The notes under the pieces were generated by a model that worked only from the letters and a program-made list of their open reading frames with translations, was not told the DNA's origin and made no database searches. The position numbers and the translations under genes are program-made. From assembly GCF_013410105.1 (NCBI RefSeq), contig NZ_JACCCJ010000001.1:124001-188000 (forward strand): a stretch of 64,000 nucleotides of DNA, given 5' to 3'. This DNA is from Sphingopyxis sp. JAI108. GTDB taxonomy: Bacteria; Pseudomonadota; Alphaproteobacteria; Sphingomonadales; Sphingomonadaceae. Position 1 is the first letter of the stretch. Every line of letters begins with the position of its first letter. Of the stretch, positions 43,982 to 52,522 are shown piece by piece.

Positions 43982-45016
43982 ATGGAAGACCAGAAACCAG
44001 GTGTGACGATACCGGCGCGCACCATCCCCTTTCCCGCTTCGATAAGCGCCGAAGCACGCGCAGCGATCGAGCGGTTGGTGGGCGACGATGGCAGCGTGCT
44101 CAATGCTGCCTATGTCATGCCTGAACCGCACGATCACGAAGGCTGGCTACGCATGAAGGCGATGGCGGACGCGCAATATGCCGCGGCGGTCAAGGCTATG
44201 ACACGGCAGCCGCGCGCGACCGTCGAGACGATTGCTGTGGGGGAGGCGACCTTCCATGTCGCCACCCCGATCGAGGAGTGGAGCCCGGGGCTCGCCTACA
44301 TCGATTTCCATGGCGGCGCGCTGGTGTTCGGTGGCGGCGAGGCATGCCGCGCTGGTGCCCGCATCCATGCCGATTTGCATGGGGTTCGGTGCTACAGCGT
44401 CGATTACAGGATGCCGCCTCTGCATCCCTATCCTTCTGCATTGGATGACGGTCTTTCGGCCTATCGCTACGTCGCCGAGCGCCACGCTCCGCAAGATATC
44501 ATCGTCGGCGGTCGTTCGGCGGGCGGGAATATCGCGGCCGCAATGCTGCTTCGGGCGCGCGATGAGGGCCTCCCCATGCCCGCCGGGCTTGTCCTCTTGT
44601 CGCCCCAGGTCGATCTCACCGAATCAGGGGACAGCTTCGAAACCAACCGTCTTGTCGATGTGGTCCTGCCCGGCTCGCTGATGTCCAACAACCTCCTCTA
44701 CGCGAATGGCGCTGACCTCACGCATCCCTATGTCTCTCCGCTGTTCGGCGATCTGTCAGGCTTTCCGCCGACCTTCCTGCAGTCGGGCACTCGCGACCTG
44801 TTTCTCTCCAACACGGTACGAATGCACCGCGCCCTGCGCCAGGCCGGTGTGGCGGCCGAACTCCATGTCTTCGAAGCAATGCCTCACGGCGGCTTCGGCG
44901 GCGCGGCGCCGGAAGACCGCGACCTGCAGGACGAGATCGTACGCTTCGCACGCCAGCGATGGGCAGATGGCCCGACGCGGCCCGCTTCCCCCCAACCGCC
45001 CCACCCAGAGAACTGA
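43982..45016 (+). CDS. Alpha/beta-hydrolase, hormone-sensitive-lipase (HSL) type esterase
   Basis: A 344-aa cytoplasmic esterase. The HGG oxyanion motif is at 110-112 (DFHGGALVFGGG), the nucleophile is Ser179 in GGRSAGGN, and SVDYRMPPLHPYPSALDD at 139-156 is the classical HSL block. The acid probably lies in QSGTRDLFLS and the His in EAMPHGGFGG. The N-terminal cap is about 85 residues. It differs from the secreted esterase at 2838. It is five bases after the membrane-protein gene and 36 before the antiporter, part of one transcription unit. Acyl-ester substrates of short chain are typical. Confidence 0.9.
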   Translation: MEDQKPGVTIPARTIPFPASISAEARAAIERLVGDDGSVLNAAYVMPEPHDHEGWLRMKAMADAQYAAAVKAMTRQPRATVETIAVGEATFHVATPIEEWSPGLAYIDFHGGALVFGGGEACRAGARIHADLHGVRCYSVDYRMPPLHPYPSALDDGLSAYRYVAERHAPQDIIVGGRSAGGNIAAAMLLRARDEGLPMPAGLVLLSPQVDLTESGDSFETNRLVDVVLPGSLMSNNLLYANGADLTHPYVSPLFGDLSGFPPTFLQSGTRDLFLSNTVRMHRALRQAGVAAELHVFEAMPHGGFGGAAPEDRDLQDEIVRFARQRWADGPTRPASPQPPHPEN

Positions 45017-45052
45017 GAATGTATATGGCCAATGAGAAATGGCTGGCCGACC

Positions 45053-46804
45053 ATGGCTGATGTGAGCTTGGGGCAGACGATCGGACCCGCGGTCGCGCTG
45101 ATGGGCGCGGCCGTCGTTGCGGTGCCGCTCTTCCGGCGCCTCGGGCTGGGCTCGGTGCTAGGATATTTCGCGGCGGGCGTGCTGATCGGCCCCTCGGTGC
45201 TCGGTCTGTTCACTGATGCGCAATCGATCCTTCACTTTTCCGAACTCGGGGTCGTGATGTTCCTGTTCGTTATCGGTCTCGAACTGCGCCCGCCCAAGCT
45301 GTGGGCGATGCGCGGCCAGATCTTCGGGCTCGGGCTGGTCCAGGTCGCCGCCGCGATCGCGGGGTTATCGGCAACCGGCGCACTGGTTTTCGGCCTGCCC
45401 GGTCCCGTCGCCTTCATTGCCGGGGCAGGATTTGTCCTTTCTTCGACAGCCGTCATCATGTCGGTGCTGCAGGACCGCGGCGAAATTTCGAGCGATGAAG
45501 GGCAGAAGTCGGTTGCGATCCTTCTGTTCGAGGATTTGATGATCGTTCCATTGCTCGCGGTCGTTGCTTTCCTTTCGCCAATGTCCAGCGGACACTCGGG
45601 CTGGACCGAGGTGCTGATTGCGCTTGCCGCGATGCTCGTGTTGCTCGGAGTGTCGCGCTGGGGCCTGAACCCCTTTTTTGCGCTTCTCGCGCGCGCGCGG
45701 ACGCGCGAGGTGCTGACGGCGGGCGCGCTGCTTGTCGTGCTCGGCGCAGCGCTGTTGATGGATGCCGCCGGACTGTCGATGGCGATGGGCGCCTTTCTGG
45801 CCGGGGTCATGCTGTCGAGTTCCAGTTATCGTCACCAGATCGAAAGCGACATCGAGCCGTTCCGCGGTCTGCTGATGGGACTGTTCTTCCTCGCCGTCGG
45901 CATGTCGCTCGACCTCGCGGTCGTAGCCGCCGAATGGCGATTCCTTCTCGCGCTGCTGCTCGCGTTCACAATCGCGAAGGGGCTGGTTGTCTATGGGGTC
46001 GCGCGGCTGTTCGGCAGCTCCAGCCACGGGGCGCTGCATCGGACCTCGATGTTTCTGCAGGGCGGCGAATTCGCTTTCGTGCTGTACACCGCAGCGGCAG
46101 CGGGCGGTGTGATCGACGCCCGGCAGAACGCGCTCTTCGCGACCGTCGTCATCCTGTCGATGGCGTTGACTCCCTTGCTGATGCTGGCTGCCGACCGGTT
46201 CCTGCGCTCCGAGGCGTCGATGGAGGGGGTCGATCATGCCCGAAACTTGAAGGGCCGCATCCTGATCATCGGGTTCGGGCGTTTCGGGCAGATCGCCTCG
46301 CAGGCGCTGCTAGCCAAAGGAATTGATCTGTCCGTCATCGACAATGATCCCGACCGCATCCGCGACGCCGATCGATACGGGTTCAAGGTCTTCTTTGGCG
46401 ATGGTGCGCGGCTCGACGTGTTGCGGCATTCGGGGGCGGGCGGCGCCGATGCGATCATGATCTGCATCGACGATTCCAAAGCCGCGATGCAAATCGTCGA
46501 GCTTGCGCAGCACGCCTTTCCGCAAGCGCGACTACTGGTCCGAAGCTATGATCGGGGGCATGCGGTCGAGTTGATCCGGGCCGGTGTCGACTATCAGATC
46601 CGCGAAACGGTCGAATCCGCCTATCTGATGGGTGCGGCCGGGCTTCGCTTGTTGGGTTTCGTCGAGGCGGATATCGAAGAGGTCGCCGAGGACATTCGTC
46701 GCCGCGATACCGAACGTCTTTCCGAACAGGTTCAGGGCGATGCCATGTCGGGAAGCGATCGACTACTCCTTCAGCCACGCCCCGAACCACTGGTGCACGG
46801 CTGA
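45053..46804 (+). CDS. Kef-type monovalent cation:proton antiporter (CPA2)
   Basis: An inner-membrane K+/H+ antiporter of 583 aa from the ATG at 45053; an in-frame ATG at 45032 would add seven residues. A tiny 13-codon ORF (45019-45060) overlaps this start and might couple translation. About 12 hydrophobic segments (VPLFRRLGLGSVLGYFAAGVLIGP region first) are followed from about residue 400 by a TrkA-N Rossmann domain, GRILIIGFGRFGQIASQAL, with the acidic SVIDNDPDR. In E. coli KefB/KefC release K+ when glutathione-electrophile adducts bind. The ancillary KefF/KefG reductase is not adjacent here. Confidence 0.9.
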   Translation: MADVSLGQTIGPAVALMGAAVVAVPLFRRLGLGSVLGYFAAGVLIGPSVLGLFTDAQSILHFSELGVVMFLFVIGLELRPPKLWAMRGQIFGLGLVQVAAAIAGLSATGALVFGLPGPVAFIAGAGFVLSSTAVIMSVLQDRGEISSDEGQKSVAILLFEDLMIVPLLAVVAFLSPMSSGHSGWTEVLIALAAMLVLLGVSRWGLNPFFALLARARTREVLTAGALLVVLGAALLMDAAGLSMAMGAFLAGVMLSSSSYRHQIESDIEPFRGLLMGLFFLAVGMSLDLAVVAAEWRFLLALLLAFTIAKGLVVYGVARLFGSSSHGALHRTSMFLQGGEFAFVLYTAAAAGGVIDARQNALFATVVILSMALTPLLMLAADRFLRSEASMEGVDHARNLKGRILIIGFGRFGQIASQALLAKGIDLSVIDNDPDRIRDADRYGFKVFFGDGARLDVLRHSGAGGADAIMICIDDSKAAMQIVELAQHAFPQARLLVRSYDRGHAVELIRAGVDYQIRETVESAYLMGAAGLRLLGFVEADIEEVAEDIRRRDTERLSEQVQGDAMSGSDRLLLQPRPEPLVHG

Positions 46805-47006
46805 GCGGCCCGCTATGCGCGGCAGCAGGCATCGGTGGAAGGCAAGCTGTGGAGAGTCGCTCGGCGGCCGATCCGGCCAGAAGGACGCCGCCGTGGATCA
46901 AGTGCGCGCCCCGACGGGATTGTCGACGCATGGTTTCCGGTTCGTCCGGCGGTCGGACGAAAATGACAATGCGGCCGATGAGAAACAGGCAGGGTAAAAG
47001 GAAAAC

Positions 47007-47996
47007 ATGCGCGTAATCTCACGTCGTACCGCCCGCACAATGATATCGCGCGATCGGGGGTCCTTGCGGCTGGTCCATGTGATTGCGCTGTCTATTCTGG
47101 CGGTGGCGGCGACACCGGCATTCGCATCCGCGGACTCGCCGGCACCTCCTTCATCGGCGCGTGCCCCGGAAATACGGCTGCCCTCGAAGACGGTAACCCT
47201 GCCGATTGTCATGGTGCGCGAGTTCCCCTTTATCGAGGGTGAGATCGCGGGCGTGAAGGGCAAGCTCATGCTCGATACCGGCATGCAGGACGGCCTGGTC
47301 ATCAACGACCATCGTGTCCCGCTCACCGGGGGTACGAAGATCGGGACCGGGCATTTCGGCAGCGGCCAGGCCTTCGACATCCGGCTACACGCAGCCGTTC
47401 CAGACATTCGGGTCGGCAATCTTCGTCATCCGCGCGCAACAAATGTGAGGAGCCAGGATGCGCGCATGCTGGAAAAGATCGCGCCCGACTTTCTGGGCTG
47501 GGTTGGCTTTAATTTCTTTGCCGATCACGCCATCAAGATCGACTATCGTCGGCTGGAAGTGACCTTCTATGAAGCCGGTGATAAGAGCTTCATCGCCGGC
47601 GAGAAAGTCATCGCGATCCTGCCATTCGAAACCCGCAAACTTCCGAACATCCCGGTTTTGCCCGCGCGTATTGGCGATCTCGACGCCATCGTTACCCTGG
47701 ACACCGGCATGTATGGATCTCTCAATATCCCGGAGGAAAAGAAGGCGGGCCTGATTGCCAGCGGCCTCCTCAAACCGGCGTCAGACCCGGACGCTCACGA
47801 TCTGTCGGGCGTTCGCCTCGCGGACATGGTCGACGGCAGTTTTCCTGCGCTCGAGGTTGAAGAAGGGCCATCGCCGAGTGCAAAGTCGGTCGGTATCACC
47901 GAAGACACCGAACTCGAGCTCGGCTTCGTGTTCCTGGGAAACTACAAGACCGTCTGGGACTATCGCCAGAAGCGCATCTACCTTCTAGCGCCCTAA
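47007..47996 (+). CDS. Retropepsin-like aspartyl protease-family protein with two DTG motifs (2)
   Basis: A 329-aa exported protein. The signal peptide ends near Ala40 (PAFA-SADS), after a long basic n-region; a start at a later Met (residue 12) is possible. Two acid-protease-type motifs are intact: LDTGMQDGLVIN with Asp90 and LDTGMYGSLNIP with Asp232. Each is followed by the expected hydrophobic-Gly segment (LGWVGFNFF; LGFVFLGNY). The two halves make a pseudo-dimer, so a single chain could form the active site. It is related in architecture to the protein at 41547, but better conserved at the second motif. It is probably periplasmic; the substrate is unknown. Confidence 0.83.
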   Translation: MRVISRRTARTMISRDRGSLRLVHVIALSILAVAATPAFASADSPAPPSSARAPEIRLPSKTVTLPIVMVREFPFIEGEIAGVKGKLMLDTGMQDGLVINDHRVPLTGGTKIGTGHFGSGQAFDIRLHAAVPDIRVGNLRHPRATNVRSQDARMLEKIAPDFLGWVGFNFFADHAIKIDYRRLEVTFYEAGDKSFIAGEKVIAILPFETRKLPNIPVLPARIGDLDAIVTLDTGMYGSLNIPEEKKAGLIASGLLKPASDPDAHDLSGVRLADMVDGSFPALEVEEGPSPSAKSVGITEDTELELGFVFLGNYKTVWDYRQKRIYLLAP

Positions 47997-48166
47997 TTCC
48001 TGCCCGAATCATAACCGACTTCTTAGCGACGGGCCTTGCCCGCGAAGCCTCTCTGCCGAGGATCAAGGGCGGCGCAGAATATGTTTGCGCTAGGCGCAGG
48101 GAAATGGACATTGTAACCTCTGCCAAAGCTCGGGTAACTTGAGGTCCTGTCGCCTTTGTCGGCGAC

Positions 48167-49069
48167 ATGTGGAATGCTCAATTGAACATCGAAGAATTGC
48201 GAACATTTGTGGAGGTCGCCGACGCAGGAGGGGTTTCGCCCGCCGCGCGCAGACTAGGCGCCTCCAAGTCGATCGTCAGCCGGCGCCTCCTCCGCCTCGA
48301 AGCGGATCTTGGTGTCCAGCTTCTTGCCCGCACGACCCGCGGCGCGGCCCTAACGGAAGCCGGCGCCACGTTCCGCGATTATGCGGCGAAGGCCTGCGCC
48401 GAGATGGACATCGCGCGGGAAGCGGTCGTGCCGGCGGGAGAGCTGCGCGGCAGGATTCGCATATCCGCTCCGCTGACCTTCGGTCCGACCCATATTGCTC
48501 CGGTGCTGGCCGAGCTGGCACGCCGCAACCCGCTTCTTCAGGTTCAGACGTGTTATACGGACCAGTTCGTGGATCTGATCGCCGAGGGTTATGACTGCGC
48601 GATCCGGATCGGTCACCTTCCCGATTCCAATCTGATCGCGAAACGCTTTACGTTCATGTACGGCCACCTCTTTGCGAGTCCGGAATATCTGAAGGTGCGT
48701 GGCGCCCCTCAGAAGCCAGAAGATCTTGTCCACCATGAGGCGCTCATGCAGGGCACCGAAAGCTGGCAACTGACCGATGGCGACAAGCCGGTCACGGTAA
48801 GGCCCCACGGTCGCTTCAAGGCGGACAACGGAACCGCGCTGATCGCCGCTGCAGTGGCGGGCCTCGGGATCGCCTATCTCCCGGCAAGCCTGGTTCAGGA
48901 GCATGTGGCCTCGGGGGCGCTGGTCCCGGTGATGCCTCACCATCCGCCGCCTCTCGCGGGTGCCTATGTTGTTCGTCCACCGGGACAGCATCCGACGCGA
49001 AAAATCCGGGTCCTTACCGAATTGCTGATCGAATATTTCGATGACTCGCGGCCTCTTCCATCGCCATAA
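48167..49069 (+). CDS. LysR-family regulator closing the stress-like island
   Basis: A 300-aa regulator. The helix-turn-helix block is NIEELRTFVEVADAGG and RRLGASKSIVSRRLLRLE. It is extensively similar to the regulator at 61034 (shared phrases LGVQLLARTT, ALTEAGATFRDYAA, EGYDCAIR, VHHEAxMQGTE, SGALVP), so the two are paralogues that may read related signals. It is the last plus-strand gene, 170 bases after the second retropepsin-like gene, and converges on an AraC gene 32 bases away. Its target set is not evident. Confidence 0.88.
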   Translation: MWNAQLNIEELRTFVEVADAGGVSPAARRLGASKSIVSRRLLRLEADLGVQLLARTTRGAALTEAGATFRDYAAKACAEMDIAREAVVPAGELRGRIRISAPLTFGPTHIAPVLAELARRNPLLQVQTCYTDQFVDLIAEGYDCAIRIGHLPDSNLIAKRFTFMYGHLFASPEYLKVRGAPQKPEDLVHHEALMQGTESWQLTDGDKPVTVRPHGRFKADNGTALIAAAVAGLGIAYLPASLVQEHVASGALVPVMPHHPPPLAGAYVVRPPGQHPTRKIRVLTELLIEYFDDSRPLPSP

Positions 49070-49101
49070 TCGGGAAAGTTTCGTGGCCTTGGGGCGCGGT
49101 G

Positions 49102-49983
49102 CTAGCGCTGCAGATCAGCGACGGGCGGACTGCCGAACATTTTTTTATATTCGCGGCTAAACTGCGATGGGCTTTGATATCCGACCTCATAGGCGACACG
49201 CGCGACGTTCGCGCCGCCGGCGGACAAGAGTTTTCGCGCCTCGATAAGGCGCATTTGCCGCTGAAAGGCGAGCGGACTGTATCCCGTTACGGCTTTGAAA
49301 TGCCTGTAGAAGGACGTCGCGCTCATTCCGGCCGATGACGCGAGGTCGGCGATGACGACCGGCTCGCGGTTGTTGGTTCCCAACCAATCGGCCGCGGCCT
49401 TGATCTGCCGCACCCGATCATCGCGCTGGACGATCTGACGCAGAGTATCGCCCATCGGGCTTTGCAGCAGTCGGTAATAGAGCTCGCTTTCATAGTGCGG
49501 TGCGAGCATCGCTATATCGTCGGGCGTGTTCAGAAGGCCAACAAGGCGGGTGAATGCCTCGCCAATCGCGCCCTTCATTTCTCCAGCGGCGACCGCGCAG
49601 GCCCAGCGATCCTCGCCGCCGGGCATATCGAGCACGATGCGCGTCAGCTTGTCGATATCGAGATGGAGGCTGAGGCCGACATAGGGGCGTTCGGGCGTCG
49701 CGTCGGTGAGTTGATGGCTATAGGGTAAGCCGAAGGATGAGGCCGCGCAGGTGCCGGCCGCCATCTCGAAGCGGTTGGCCCCCATGGTCAAGACCTTGGT
49801 GCCCCTTGCGACCGCATAAAACAGGGGTTCGAACACCGCCGAGACGGAAGGGGTCGGCCTTGTGCTCGTCCATACCGTCAATCGCGGAATTGGCGTCGCG
49901 CGTCCCACCAGTCCCGGAAGGGGCGCGATATAGGGTGCGATATCGCGCAGGAGACGATCGGTGGCGGGGTCGGATTGAGACAT
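49102..49983 (-). CDS. AraC-family regulator with AraC_N domain
   Basis: A 293-aa regulator. The N-terminal domain (LTVWTSTRPTPSVSAVFEP, GTKVLTMGANRFEMAAG) is the AraC_N type found in proteins such as YqhC. The C-terminal double helix-turn-helix contains SSAGMSATSFYRHFKAVTGYSP and ARVAYEVGYQSPSQFSREYK. It diverges from the SDR at 50279 across 295 bases and is its likely regulator, as YqhC is for an aldehyde reductase. The effector may be an aldehyde (inference from that family). Confidence 0.9.
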   Translation of the reverse strand: MSQSDPATDRLLRDIAPYIAPLPGLVGRATPIPRLTVWTSTRPTPSVSAVFEPLFYAVARGTKVLTMGANRFEMAAGTCAASSFGLPYSHQLTDATPERPYVGLSLHLDIDKLTRIVLDMPGGEDRWACAVAAGEMKGAIGEAFTRLVGLLNTPDDIAMLAPHYESELYYRLLQSPMGDTLRQIVQRDDRVRQIKAAADWLGTNNREPVVIADLASSAGMSATSFYRHFKAVTGYSPLAFQRQMRLIEARKLLSAGGANVARVAYEVGYQSPSQFSREYKKMFGSPPVADLQR

Positions 49984-50090
49984 GCTTCCCAGATGGGAAT
50001 TTGGCAGGATTAGGCAAGCCTAAGGCAAGATCGGGAATGTCTCCGCGGTCCCGTCTTCCTATCTGTCAGGCCTGAAGGAGAACCAAGGCT

Positions 50091-50162
50091 ATGACCGAGC
50101 AGACAGTAACCACTGGCTGGGGTGTTTCTCAAATAAGCCGGATCGGAAATCTCCAGCAGTGA
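50091..50162 (+). CDS. 23-residue ORF with a strong ribosome site ahead of the SDR
   Basis: ATG at 50091 with AAGGAGA eight bases before it, TGA at 50160-50162. The peptide begins MTEQTVTTGWGVSQI and has no recognisable family. The ribosome site is better than that of the real SDR 116 bases downstream. It could be a leader peptide, or the stump of a gene whose body has been replaced, since some SDR proteins start with a comparable Trp-containing segment. Function not claimed. Confidence 0.3.
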   Translation: MTEQTVTTGWGVSQISRIGNLQQ

Positions 50163-50278
50163 GCGCGGCCACCTCTTGGCCCGAAGACGCGCAGGGGAGA
50201 GCGCTCGGCTGCGGCGCCGCCGGACCAAAATTCGGTTCCGGCGGATGCGAGTGAATCAGGAAAGAAAAGGACAAGATC

Positions 50279-51019
50279 ATGATCGATTTGAATGGAAAGC
50301 GTGCATTGGTCACGGGCGGGTCGCGGGGCATCGGAGGCGCGATCGCGCTGGCGCTGGCGGAGAATGGCGCGGACGTTGCGTTTACTTACCAGAGCTCGGC
50401 CGAGAAAGCTGCAGCGGTCGTCAAATCGATCGAACAGCAGGGCCGCAGGGCGGTCGCTATCCAAGCCGACAGTGCGGCGCCCGGGGACATCCAACGCGCG
50501 GTGAGCGAAGCGGTTTCGGCGCTCGGCGGACTGGATATTCTCGTCAATAGTGCGGCTATCGGTCACAGCGGATATATCGCCGACATCGACGCGAACGACT
50601 ATCAGGCGCTGATGGACGTCAATGTGCGAGCGCCCGTGCTGTTCGCAAAGGCAGTCATTCCGCATCTTGGCGAGGGTGGTCGTATCATTTCGATCGGTTC
50701 GGGCCTCGGCGAGCGGGTTCCGTTCCCGGGTGTGACAGCTTATGCCATGTCCAAGGCAGCACTCACCGCATTCACGCGAGGCCTTTCGCGAGAACTCGGG
50801 CCGAAGGGCATCACCGTCAATCTCGTCCAGCCCGGTTCGACCGATACCGATGCCAATCCTGCGGACGGGGAAGCGGCCGATTTTCAGCGCAGCCTGACCT
50901 CCCTGGGGCGCTATGGCGAGCCGCGCGAAGTCGCGAACGCCGTGGTCTTTCTCGCAAGCTCCGCTGCGAGCGTGATCACCGGTGCGATCCTGACCGCCGA
51001 CGGAGGCGCGCTCGCCTGA
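50279..51019 (+). CDS. SDR-family NAD(P)-dependent oxidoreductase (paralogue of 14885)
   Basis: A classical short-chain dehydrogenase of 246 aa. TGGSRGIG at about 12-19 binds the cofactor; NSAAI replaces the usual NNAG. The catalytic residues are in ISIGSGLGE (Ser) and AYAMSKAAL (Tyr-x3-Lys), and ILTADGGALA ends the protein. It shares long stretches with the SDR at 14885, so these are clear paralogues about 35 kb apart. It is divergent from the AraC regulator at 49102, which probably controls it, and is followed by a perfect inverted repeat. Confidence 0.92.
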   Translation: MIDLNGKRALVTGGSRGIGGAIALALAENGADVAFTYQSSAEKAAAVVKSIEQQGRRAVAIQADSAAPGDIQRAVSEAVSALGGLDILVNSAAIGHSGYIADIDANDYQALMDVNVRAPVLFAKAVIPHLGEGGRIISIGSGLGERVPFPGVTAYAMSKAALTAFTRGLSRELGPKGITVNLVQPGSTDTDANPADGEAADFQRSLTSLGRYGEPREVANAVVFLASSAASVITGAILTADGGALA

Positions 51020-51044
51020 GCCGGTCTCGTGGTTGCCGGTCGTC

Positions 51045-51088
51045 CGGTGCAATTGGCGCGGCACCATAGCGTCGCGCCAATTGCACCG
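51045..51088 (+). repeat. Perfect 16-bp inverted repeat downstream of the SDR
   Basis: CGGTGCAATTGGCGCG at 51045-51060 is repeated as its exact complement CGCGCCAATTGCACCG at 51073-51088, with a 12-base spacer. It starts 26 bases after the SDR stop. The structure would form a very stable hairpin in RNA from either strand. No T-tract follows, so it is terminator-like or a binding site rather than a standard intrinsic terminator. The next 215 bases to the convergent quinone reductase gene contain nothing else obvious. Confidence 0.6.
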
Positions 51089-51303
51089 TGGCCGGCGAGG
51101 CGGGGCCGGCCGCATGAAATCGCAAAGGCCGACCGGTCGCAGAACTCGGCGCCGCAACGAGAAGCTTCAGGGGACGTGCCGACCTGCCAGCTTCATGCGC
51201 GAGTTTTGAATGATTTGCATGGCGACTTGCCAAAGGCTGCGCCGACTCCGATCGCTCCCGGCAGCCGGCGGGCCAGCCAGGCCCTCAGCGATAATTATTG
51301 ATG

Positions 51304-52263
51304 TCAGGGTATCAGGATTATGCGGCCGAAAACCCTCTCATTCTCGGCGTAGCGGTGTGCGGCGGCGGCCTCGGAAAGCGGGAACCGGCGATCGATCGGT
51401 ACGACTAGCCTGTTTTTCGAGAGGTCAGCCAGCATTGTGTCGACCGCGTCCCGGACCACCGGACGCGTCAGCAGGGGCCCCATGAACACGCCGTGGATCG
51501 ACTGATTGCGCTGCACGGCCGGCCATAAATCAGCCGTCAGGGACGCGCCCCCAGCATTACCCACGGCAACCAGCGTCCCTTCATCACGAAGCACGTCGAG
51601 AGATGTAGCCAATGTCGAACCTACCGGATCGATGACGAGGTCTACGCCGCGCTCCCCGGTGACCTCGCGAACCGCAGCCGCAACAGGTTCGACGCTGGGG
51701 TCGATGATCCGCGATGCGCCCAGTTCCGCAAGCTTCTTTGCCCTATCCTCGCCTCTCGCCACGGCAATGACGTTCGCGCCGGCCGCGCGGGCAAGTTGCA
51801 CCGCTGCGATGCCGACTCCGCCCGCGGCGCCTTGAACCAGAACGCTACTGGGCTTCGACAGTCCGCCTCGCGTGAACAGGCAATAGTGCGCGGTCCCAAA
51901 CCCGATCGGGATCGCCGCGGCCTGGGCGACACCGACGTCAGGCGGAAGCAGCCAGGTCTGGCGCCACGGGACCGCGCGCAACTCTGCGTGAGATCCCTCA
52001 AGGTTCCAGGACGTCACCCGATCGCCGACCTTGCGATCCATCACGTCGTCGCCGACCGCCAACACCGTGCCTGCTGCGGCATAGCCAAGGATATGACCGG
52101 GGGCCCTTGGCGGAGTGCTGTGGCGGCTGATCAGATCGCCGCCTTCGATCGATATCGCCTCGACGCGGATTAGCACCTCTCCAGGGGCGACATCGGGATC
52201 GGGTGCATCGACAAGATGAAGGACTTCAGGTGGCCCTTCATGGTCGTATATCGCTGCTTTCAT
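51304..52263 (-). CDS. Quinone oxidoreductase-like MDR protein
   Basis: A zinc-free medium-chain reductase of 319 aa from the ATG at 52263 (MKAAIYDHEGPPEVL); the much longer open frame upstream is not coding. The cofactor loop is QGAAGGVGIAAVQLA near residue 145 and the family phrase RVEAISIEGGDLISR is at about 33-47. It has no zinc ligands and probably reduces quinones or enones with NADPH. It lies 259 bases downstream of an AraC gene on the same strand and converges on the SDR. It is only distantly similar to the MDR proteins at 32381 and 54387. Confidence 0.9.
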   Translation of the reverse strand: MKAAIYDHEGPPEVLHLVDAPDPDVAPGEVLIRVEAISIEGGDLISRHSTPPRAPGHILGYAAAGTVLAVGDDVMDRKVGDRVTSWNLEGSHAELRAVPWRQTWLLPPDVGVAQAAAIPIGFGTAHYCLFTRGGLSKPSSVLVQGAAGGVGIAAVQLARAAGANVIAVARGEDRAKKLAELGASRIIDPSVEPVAAAVREVTGERGVDLVIDPVGSTLATSLDVLRDEGTLVAVGNAGGASLTADLWPAVQRNQSIHGVFMGPLLTRPVVRDAVDTMLADLSKNRLVVPIDRRFPLSEAAAAHRYAENERVFGRIILIP

Positions 52264-52522
52264 TGCATATCCTTTGCGGACCCGGCGCAGTTCCGAATAT
52301 TCGGTGCGGTCGCGGGTGTCGTCGCCTTTTGGGCCTTTTGGCTCTCCAGCGGCGCCCAAGTGGTATTGAAATTCGGCGGCGGTAGGGTCGGGGCGTGCCG
52401 AGCTGAGTTGCCGGAAGAGGAACGCTTGGCAGGCGAGGGCAGCGGCATTGCGCTGCGGCAGCTGCCGATTCCCCGAGGACTGCGGTGCGAGAAAATCCGG
52501 GCGAGTTTCCGCTACTACGAGC

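Noticed and set aside
45019..45060. 13-codon ORF overlapping the Kef antiporter start
   Set aside because: Too short to support as a gene; noted only as possible translational coupling.
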